Shown in pieces: positions 27,320 through 33,495 of a DNA stretch of 33,495 nt. The DNA lies in assembly GCF_000341145.1 (NCBI RefSeq), contig NZ_ANBE01000060.1, forward strand, positions 1 to 33,495, given 5' to 3'. The DNA comes from Nocardiopsis xinjiangensis YIM 90004. Lineage in GTDB: Bacteria; Actinomycetota; Actinomycetes; Streptosporangiales; Streptosporangiaceae. Under the pieces are notes generated by a model, which saw only the letters and a program-made list of their open reading frames with translations, had not been told where the DNA came from and made no database searches. How positions within the stretch are numbered: position 1 is the first letter of the stretch; each line of letters starts with the position of its first letter. Both the position numbers and the translations under genes were made by a program.

Positions 27320-28297
27320 ATGTCCAGCAACACCGCGGTGGACGACGGCGACGACGAGCGCCCGCCACGGGTGGTCGCACTCGGGGGAGGACACGGCTTG
27401 CACGCCTCCCTGTCCGCCCTGAGACAGGTCACCACCGACGTCACAGCGATCGTCACGGTCGCCGACGACGGCGGTTCCAGCGGGCGCCTGCGCCAGGAGC
27501 TCGGTGTGCTGCCGCCCGGCGACCTGCGTATGGCCCTGGCGGCCCTGTGCGGCGACGACGAATGGGGACACACCTGGAGCCAGGTGCTCCAGCACCGGTT
27601 CCGCAGCGAGGGGGACCTGCACGGACACACGGTCGGCAACCTGCTCATCGTGGCTCTGTGGGAGCTCCTGGGCGACTCCGTGGCCGGCCTGGACTGGGTC
27701 GGCCAGTTGCTGGGCGCACACGGACGGGTCCTGCCGATGTCGTCGGTGCCGTTGGAGATCGTCGCCGAGGTGCAGGGCTCCGACCCCGAGCGGCCCCAGG
27801 AGATGCGCACGGTACGCGGGCAGGTCGCCTGCGCCAGCACCGGCGGCTCCGTGCGCTCGATCTCCCTGGTCCCGGAGGCCCCGCCGGCCAGCACACAGGC
27901 GCTCAAAGCGGTCCGCGAGGCCGACTGGGTGGTCTTCGGGCCCGGATCGTGGTTCACCAGCGTGCTCCCGCACCTGCTGGTCCCGGAGCTCGCCAACGCC
28001 CTGATCACCACGCGCGCCCGGCGCCTGGTCACCCTCAACCTGTCGCCGCAGCTCGGTGAGACCGATCACTTCAGGCCCGAGACCTACCTCGAGGTTCTGC
28101 GCGAGCACGCCCCGAAACTCGGCGTCGACGTGGTGCTGGCCGACCACGGGGCCGTGGAGGAGGCCAGGCCGTTGGACCGGGTGGTGCGCGATCTGGGCGG
28201 GATCCTCGAACTGGACGACCTCAGCCGCTCCGACGGCACCCCCCGCCACGACACCGAGCGCCTGGCCGCCGCCTTCGAACGGATTCTGTCGAAGTGA
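27320..28297 (+). CDS. yvcK: YvcK/CofD-like gluconeogenesis factor
   Basis: This 325-residue protein opens with PRVVALGGGHGLHASLSALR, then VTAIVTVADDGGSSGRLRQE, GVLPPGDLRMALAALCGDD and HGHTVGNLLIVALWEL. All are landmark blocks of the YvcK/CofD-like family. YvcK is needed for growth on gluconeogenic substrates and influences cell-wall synthesis in Bacillus and mycobacteria (CuvA), with UDP-sugar binding reported. The ATG at 27320 is used; an earlier in-frame opening exists, but the conserved start fits here. It lies 134 bp after rapZ. The usual next gene, whiA, is displaced by a DUF488 gene. Confidence 0.93.
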   Translation: MSSNTAVDDGDDERPPRVVALGGGHGLHASLSALRQVTTDVTAIVTVADDGGSSGRLRQELGVLPPGDLRMALAALCGDDEWGHTWSQVLQHRFRSEGDLHGHTVGNLLIVALWELLGDSVAGLDWVGQLLGAHGRVLPMSSVPLEIVAEVQGSDPERPQEMRTVRGQVACASTGGSVRSISLVPEAPPASTQALKAVREADWVVFGPGSWFTSVLPHLLVPELANALITTRARRLVTLNLSPQLGETDHFRPETYLEVLREHAPKLGVDVVLADHGAVEEARPLDRVVRDLGGILELDDLSRSDGTPRHDTERLAAAFERILSK

Positions 28298-28334
28298 AGG
28301 GTTGGGGGGCCGGTGCCGGGGAAAGCCCCGCGCC

Positions 28335-28745
28335 ATGGCTGGTGACGACGTTTTCCTGGAACGTGTCCACGACGAGGTCCGCGCCCGCGAGCACCCGGAG
28401 AAGGAACCGGAACCACCGCCCGGTGAGCGTTTCCTGGTGGATCGCGTATGGCCCCGCGGTGTGAGCAAGGACGCCATGGAGGGTGTCATCTGGCTCAAGG
28501 AGGTCGCGCCCAGCGCAGAACTGCGCACGTGGTTCGGGCACGACCCGGACCGTTTCGCGGAGTTCTCCGAGCGGTACCGGACCGAACTGGAGTCGGGCCC
28601 CGAGTCCCTCGATCCGATCCTGTCCGCGGCCCGCCGGGGCCCGGTCACCCTGCTGTACGCGGCCAAGGACACCGAACACAACCATGCCGTGGTTCTGCGC
28701 GACTTCTTGGCGGAGCGACTGGCCGACGGGGCCGGGGGCAATTGA
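28335..28745 (+). CDS. DUF488 family protein
   Basis: This 136-residue protein has the DUF488 pattern: RFLVDRVWPRGVSKDAM near residue 48, WLKEVAPSAELRTWFGHDP, an FAEFSERYRTEL helix, and LLYAAKDTEHNHAVVLRDFL near the C-terminus. The family is widespread and has no firmly assigned activity. An N-terminal extension of about 35 charged residues precedes the domain. The ATG at 28335 lies 37 bp after yvcK with a GGGGA site upstream. It interrupts the rapZ-yvcK-whiA order that is contiguous in most Gram-positives, so it may be a lineage insertion. Confidence 0.87.
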   Translation: MAGDDVFLERVHDEVRAREHPEKEPEPPPGERFLVDRVWPRGVSKDAMEGVIWLKEVAPSAELRTWFGHDPDRFAEFSERYRTELESGPESLDPILSAARRGPVTLLYAAKDTEHNHAVVLRDFLAERLADGAGGN

Positions 28746-28946
28746 GGCACAGCCGTACGAAGCCCGACATGGTGCTGGTCAAGCGCCGGTCGGGGATGGG
28801 CAACACGCTGTTCAGGGGTCGGCCGTCGGCACCTCGTCGCGTAGTCTGCCTCGGAGACGGTCACCCGTGAGGAGGTCACGGGGACCGGATCCCGGTGTCG
28901 TGTGTGGGGTACCGGGTCGGCCCAGTTCAAGGGGAGGATCGCGGCG

Positions 28947-29927
28947 ATGGCGATGACCGGCGTGGTGAAGGACGAATTGAGCCGTCTGGCCATTCTGAAG
29001 CCATGCTGCCGCAAAGCGGAGGTTTCGACCATTCTCCGGTTCACCGGGGGTCTGCACCTGGTGGGTGGACGTATCGTCATCGAGGCCGAGCTGGACACCG
29101 GTGCGGCTGCGCGGCGCTTGCGCAAGGACATCTCAGAGGTCTTCGGGCACGAGTCCGAGGTGGTGGTGCTCTCCCCGAGCGGGCTGCGCAAGGGCAACCG
29201 GTACGTGGTGCGTGTGATCAAGGACGGCGAGTCCTTGGCCCGCCAGACCGGTCTGGTCGACAACAACGGCCGTCCCGTGCGGGGGCTGCCCCGGCACGTG
29301 GTCGCCGGCGGCGCGTGTGATGCCGAGTCGGCGTGGAGGGGCGCTTTCATCGCCCACGGTTCACTCACCGAGCCGGGCCGGTCCATGTCGCTGGAGGTCA
29401 CCTGCCCCGGCCCCGAGGCCGCACTGGCCCTGGTGGGCTCCGCCCGGCGCCTGAAGGTGCACGCCAAGGCCCGTGAGGTGCGCGGTGTGGACCGTGTGGT
29501 GGTGCGCGACGGTGATTCCATCGGTGCGTTGCTGACCCTTCTGGGCGCCCACCAGAGCGTTCTGGCCTGGGAGGAGCGCCGCATGCGCCGCGAGGTGCGT
29601 GCGACCGCCAACCGCCTGGCCAACTTCGACGACGCCAACCTGCGCCGTAGCGCCAGGGCCGCGGTGGCGGCGGGGGCGCGTGTGGACCGGGCGCTGGAGA
29701 TCCTGGGGGAGGAAGCCCCCGAGCACCTGGTCGCCGCCGGCCAGCTGCGCCTGGCGCACAAGCAGGCCTCGCTGGAGGAGCTCGGCCAGCTCTCCGTCCC
29801 CCCGCTGACCAAGGACGCCATCGCCGGCCGGATCCGCAGGCTGTTGGCCATGGCCGACAAGCGCGCGAGTGATCTGGGCATCGACGGCACCGAGGCGAAC
29901 CTCACCCCGGACATGCTCGTTCCCTGA
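28947..29927 (+). CDS. whiA: WhiA, sporulation transcription regulator
   Basis: This 326-residue protein starts [20 protein letters not shown], the typical WhiA N-terminus. [20 protein letters not shown] follows, then a LAGLIDADG homing-endonuclease-like domain ([16 protein letters not shown] and following). A C-terminal helix-turn-helix ends it ([16 protein letters not shown], then [19 protein letters not shown]). With WhiB, WhiA activates sporulation-septation genes in Streptomyces. ATG 28947 is preceded by AAGGGGAGG at 9-base spacing; ATG 28953 is the alternative. The 201-bp leader after DUF488 includes a -10-like TAGTCT (28842-28847), so it may have its own promoter. Confidence 0.96.
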   Translation: MAMTGVVKDELSRLAILKPCCRKAEVSTILRFTGGLHLVGGRIVIEAELDTGAAARRLRKDISEVFGHESEVVVLSPSGLRKGNRYVVRVIKDGESLARQTGLVDNNGRPVRGLPRHVVAGGACDAESAWRGAFIAHGSLTEPGRSMSLEVTCPGPEAALALVGSARRLKVHAKAREVRGVDRVVVRDGDSIGALLTLLGAHQSVLAWEERRMRREVRATANRLANFDDANLRRSARAAVAAGARVDRALEILGEEAPEHLVAAGQLRLAHKQASLEELGQLSVPPLTKDAIAGRIRRLLAMADKRASDLGIDGTEANLTPDMLVP

Positions 29928-29992
29928 ACCCCGGCCGAGAATGTTCGACTATGTGACATGTAGGGGCCTTGCCCCGCTCAGGGTGTTCGGCT

Positions 29993-30020
29993 TTGTTAAC
30001 TGCAGAAACACCCCGATAAC
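29993..30020 (+). promoter_or_regulatory. Candidate gap operon promoter
   Basis: TTGTTA (29993-29998), a 16-bp spacer and GATAAC (30015-30020) sit in an AT-rich patch upstream of gap. The predicted start site near 30027 falls at the edge of the DasR-like operator. The leader to the gap GTG is about 225 bases and has no recognised gene. Confidence 0.5.
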
Positions 30021-30027
30021 TTCGGAT

Positions 30028-30043
30028 AATGGTCTAGACCTCT
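30028..30043. promoter_or_regulatory. DasR-type operator (dre-like) upstream of gap
   Basis: The site reads AATGGTCTAGACCTCT. It matches the DasR responsive element A(C/G)TGGTCTAGACCA(G/C)T at 14 of 16 positions, including the whole core TGGTCTAGACC. DasR is the GntR-family GlcNAc-responsive repressor of sporulating actinobacteria. The site overlaps the predicted +1 of the candidate gap promoter, a typical repressor position. Binding is inferred; another GntR protein could use it. Confidence 0.65.
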
Positions 30044-30227
30044 TTGCGTCGCAGTGCCAGGATGGAAGCGGATCACGAGAGTGGAGCGGTTCAGCGGGAA
30101 CGGGGTGGAGAGCGGTTGCCCACCGCTGCTCCGCTAGGCTCTCTGTGAAGACCTGATACGCGTTCACGCTGCCGAACACGGCCGGTCGGCTCCGTGCCGG
30201 GGGCCTGGGCGCGCGGGTCGACAGTGA

Positions 30228-31259
<1,032 letters not shown>

Positions 31260-31294
31260 AGGAGGCCGAAGCCCCAGGGCGCCCGAGTCGCGGT

Positions 31295-31407
31295 CGGCAC
31301 CCCCTCGCCGCGTGCGAGGGGGTGCCGCCGTGGGCGCGCCCGGGGCACGGCGCGCCCACGCCCCGCCCACCGGATCGACAGACAGAGCCCGGCCGCCGCG
31401 GCCGGGC
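31295..31407 (+). promoter_or_regulatory. Three consecutive hairpins between gap and pgk
   Basis: Stem 1 is 13 bp (31295-31307 with 31315-31327, 7-base loop). Stem 2 is 12 bp (31329-31340 with 31349-31360, 8-base loop). Stem 3 is 9 bp (31387-31395 with 31399-31407, 3-base loop), ending 12 bases before the pgk ribosome-binding site region. All are perfect. They may trim or slow the transcript so that gap mRNA exceeds pgk-tpiA mRNA, or act as an attenuator. Confidence 0.7.
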
Positions 31408-31428
31408 CTACCACCGAGGAGAACCAGC

Positions 31429-32613
31429 ATGCGGACGATCGACGACCTCGACGTCTCCGGCAAGCGCGTGTTCGTCCGGGCCGACCTCAACGTGCCCCTG
31501 GACGGTGACCGGATCAGCGACGACGGTCGTATCCGTGCCGCCCTGCCGACCATCCGCGCGCTCAGCGAACGCGGCGCACGTGTCATCGTCGCCGCCCACC
31601 TGGGCCGTCCCAAGGGCGAACCCGACACCCGCTACTCCCTGCGCCCCGTCGCCGCCCGCCTGGGTGAGCTGCTCGGCACCGACGTGGCCTTCGCCACCGA
31701 CACCGCCGGGGAGTCCGCCCGCGCCACCAGCGAGGCCTTGACCGACGGCCGGGTCGCGCTCCTGGAGAACGTGCGCTTCGAGCCCGGTGAGACCAGCAAG
31801 GACGACGCCGAGCGCGGTGAACTCGCCGACCGCTTCGCCCAGCTCGCCGACCTCTACGTGGGTGACGCCTTCGGAGCCGTGCACCGCAAGCATGCCAGCG
31901 TCTACGACCTGCCCGCCCGCCTCCCGAACGCCGTCGGCGGCCTGGTCCTGACCGAGATCGAGGTCCTGAAGAAGCTCACGAGCCACCCCCAGCGCCCCTA
32001 CGCGGTCGTGCTCGGCGGCTCGAAGGTCTCCGACAAGCTCGGCGTCATCGACAACCTCCTGGGCACCGCCGACCGTCTGCTCATCGGGGGCGGCATGGTC
32101 TTCACCTTCCTCAAGGCCAAGGGGTATGAGATCGGTTCCAGCCTCCTCGAGGCCGATCAGATCGACACCGTCAAGGGTTACCTGGAGCGCGCCGAGCGCG
32201 AAGGGGTGGAGATCGTCCTGCCCGTGGACGTCATCGCCGCCGAGAAGTTCGCCACCGAGGCCGCGCACGGCCCCGCCGACGTGGAGGACATCCCCGCCGA
32301 CCGCATGGGTCTGGACATCGGCCCCAGGAGCCGCGTCCTGTTCGCCGAGAAGCTCGCCGACACCCGCACCGTCTTCTGGAACGGGCCCATGGGCGTGTTC
32401 GAGATGGAGCCCTACGCCGGCGGCACACGCGCCCTGGCCCAGTCCCTCATCGACTCCGACGCGTTCACCGTCGTCGGCGGGGGCGACTCCGCCGCGGCCG
32501 TGCGTTCCCTGGGCTTCGACGAGGCAGCCTTCGGCCACATCTCCACCGGCGGCGGTGCCAGCCTGGAGTACCTCGAGGGCAAGGACCTGCCCGGCATCGA
32601 CGCCCTCGCCTAG
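31429..32613 (+). CDS. pgk: Phosphoglycerate kinase
   Basis: This 394-residue enzyme transfers phosphate from 1,3-bisphosphoglycerate to ADP. N-terminal substrate motifs are VRADLNVPLDGDRISDDGRI and AAHLGRPKG, then VLLENVRF-like ALLENVRFEPGE. The C-terminal nucleotide domain has VLGGSKVSDKLGVI, GGGMVFTFLKAKG and VVGGGDSAAAV. The length is normal. The ATG at 31429 follows GAGGAGAA; the longer open frame upstream runs through the hairpin spacer and is rejected. tpiA follows 105 bp downstream, with a small hairpin (GGTCC/GGACC, 32677-32689) between. Confidence 0.97.
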   Translation: MRTIDDLDVSGKRVFVRADLNVPLDGDRISDDGRIRAALPTIRALSERGARVIVAAHLGRPKGEPDTRYSLRPVAARLGELLGTDVAFATDTAGESARATSEALTDGRVALLENVRFEPGETSKDDAERGELADRFAQLADLYVGDAFGAVHRKHASVYDLPARLPNAVGGLVLTEIEVLKKLTSHPQRPYAVVLGGSKVSDKLGVIDNLLGTADRLLIGGGMVFTFLKAKGYEIGSSLLEADQIDTVKGYLERAEREGVEIVLPVDVIAAEKFATEAAHGPADVEDIPADRMGLDIGPRSRVLFAEKLADTRTVFWNGPMGVFEMEPYAGGTRALAQSLIDSDAFTVVGGGDSAAAVRSLGFDEAAFGHISTGGGASLEYLEGKDLPGIDALA

Positions 32614-32718
32614 GGTGGGTTCCTCCGACCTCGCTCCGCCCCTCCTCGGGCCGAGGTAACGCACCACACAGATCCTGGTCCTTCGGACCGGACCTTCGTC
32701 AGTAGGGATACACCGACC

Positions 32719-33495
32719 ATGTCCAACCGTCTGCCGCTCATCGCCGGCAACTGGAAGATGAACAACAACCACCTGGAAGCCATCGCGCTCGTCCAGAAGT
32801 TGGCGTTCGCCCTGGAGGACAAGGACTACGACAACGCCGAGGTCGTCGTCCTGCCGCCCTTCACCGACCTGCGCAGCGTCCAGACGCTCGTGGACGGCGA
32901 CAAGCTGCGCTTCGGCTACGGCGCCCAGGATCTCTCCGCCCACGAGAAGGGCGCCCACACCGGCGAGATCTCCGGTTCGATGCTCGCCAAGCTCGAGTGC
33001 TCCTACGTGCTCGTGGGCCACTCCGAGCGCCGGGAGCACCACTCCGAGGACGACGCCCTGGTCAACAGCAAGGCCAAGGCCGCCTTCGGCAACGGCGTCG
33101 TGCCGATCGTGTGCGTGGGCGAGGGCCTGGAGGTGCGCAAGTCCGGCAACCAGGTCGAGCACGTCCTGGGCCAGATCGACGGCGCGCTGAAGGACGTCAC
33201 CGCCGAGCAGGCCGAGAAGCTCGTCATCGCCTACGAGCCCGTCTGGGCCATCGGCACCGGCGAGGTCGCCACCCCCGAGGACGCCCAGGAGGTCTGCTCG
33301 GCGATCCGCACCCGTCTGGCCGAGCTCTACTCGCCCGAGGTCGCCGGGGCCGTGCGCCTGCTCTACGGCGGCTCGGTCAAGGGCGACAACGCCGGCAGCA
33401 TCATGGGTCAGGACGACGTCGACGGTGCCCTGGTCGGCGGTGCCAGCCTCAAGGCCGACGACTTCGTCAAGATCATCCGCTTCGGCGACGCCAAG
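32719..33495 (+). CDS. tpiA: Triosephosphate isomerase (3' end cut by window)
   Basis: The frame is open from ATG 32719 to the last base, 259 codons with no stop; the full enzyme is usually about 255-262 residues, so only the end is missing. It interconverts dihydroxyacetone phosphate and glyceraldehyde-3-P. The catalytic residues are K13 (AGNWKMN), H101 (VGHSERR) and E173 ([11 protein letters not shown]); the phosphate-binding loop is [11 protein letters not shown]. It is the third gene of the gap-pgk-tpiA operon. Confidence 0.97.
   Translation, partial: MSNRLPLIAGNWKMNNNHLEAIALVQKLAFALEDKDYDNAEVVVLPPFTDLRSVQTLVDGDKLRFGYGAQDLSAHEKGAHTGEISGSMLAKLECSYVLVGHSERREHHSEDDALVNSKAKAAFGNGVVPIVCVGEGLEVRKSGNQVEHVLGQIDGALKDVTAEQAEKLVIAYEPVWAIGTGEVATPEDAQEVCSAIRTRLAELYSPEVAGAVRLLYGGSVKGDNAGSIMGQDDVDGALVGGASLKADDFVKIIRFGDAK

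Noticed and set aside
27053-29959. 968-codon open frame on the minus strand across rapZ, yvcK, DUF488 and whiA
   Set aside because: It lies opposite four well-supported genes, is low-complexity (Ser/Arg/Ala) and has no motif. It is an antisense shadow of GC-rich codons.

Overview
The window is high-GC DNA that is packed with genes. It looks like a chromosomal segment of a filamentous or sporulating actinobacterium, plausibly Nocardiopsaceae/Streptosporangiales-like, though I cannot name a species. The grounds are the GC-rich third codon positions, frequent GTG starts, WhiA, the SteA/SteB septation pair, TlyA, an actinobacterial-type LexA box and a DasR-like operator. No tRNA, rRNA, CRISPR array, insertion sequence or prophage was recognised.

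Region 1 (1-16046) is an actinobacterial housekeeping cluster whose order matches Mycobacterium tuberculosis Rv1691-Rv1698: TPR protein, HAD phosphatase, a tiny ORF, tlyA, nadK, recN, steA, steB/mctB. Here it is split by genes not in that core. These are a Nudix hydrolase, a double-GNAT acetyltransferase, a metallo-beta-lactamase-fold hydrolase, an orphan SSB-like protein, an AAC(3)-type acetyltransferase, a DUF1015 protein, an SCP2-like protein and a coiled-coil protein with a lysine-rich tail. Many of these lie on the minus strand. The 55-codon gene just before tlyA (9498-9665) is easily missed.

Region 2 (16043-18431) holds a GT4 glycosyltransferase and a TerC-family membrane protein. The terC gene is preceded by a recognisable yybP-ykoY (manganese) riboswitch. 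The steB-glycosyltransferase spacer contains a short ORF that overlaps both neighbours by 4 bp and may be the remnant of a lost gene.

Region 3 (18432-29927) is a DNA-repair and cell-control block: uvrA, a small hypothetical gene, a Rieske lipoprotein, a convergent mscS-like channel gene, uvrC, rapZ, yvcK, a DUF488 gene and whiA. The order resembles the Streptomyces uvrA...uvrC-rapZ-yvcK-whiA region, but a DUF488 gene sits between yvcK and whiA. uvrA has an unusually rich leader: a LexA box lying in the spacer of a promoter, then two identical-arm palindromes 28 bp apart, the second overlapping a thiol-stress-sigma-like promoter.

Region 4 (29928-33495) is the glycolytic gap-pgk-tpiA operon; tpiA runs off the window end without a stop. 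Upstream of gap is a near-perfect DasR-type operator placed at the predicted start site of a candidate promoter, and three strong hairpins fill the gap-pgk spacer.

No clearly undescribed multi-gene system stands out. The most interesting signals are regulatory (uvrA leader, gap operator, terC riboswitch, gap-pgk hairpins) and architectural (the steB-glycosyltransferase junction, the DUF488 insertion, the interrupted tlyA-recN-ste cluster). All function calls come from reading motifs, with no database search.
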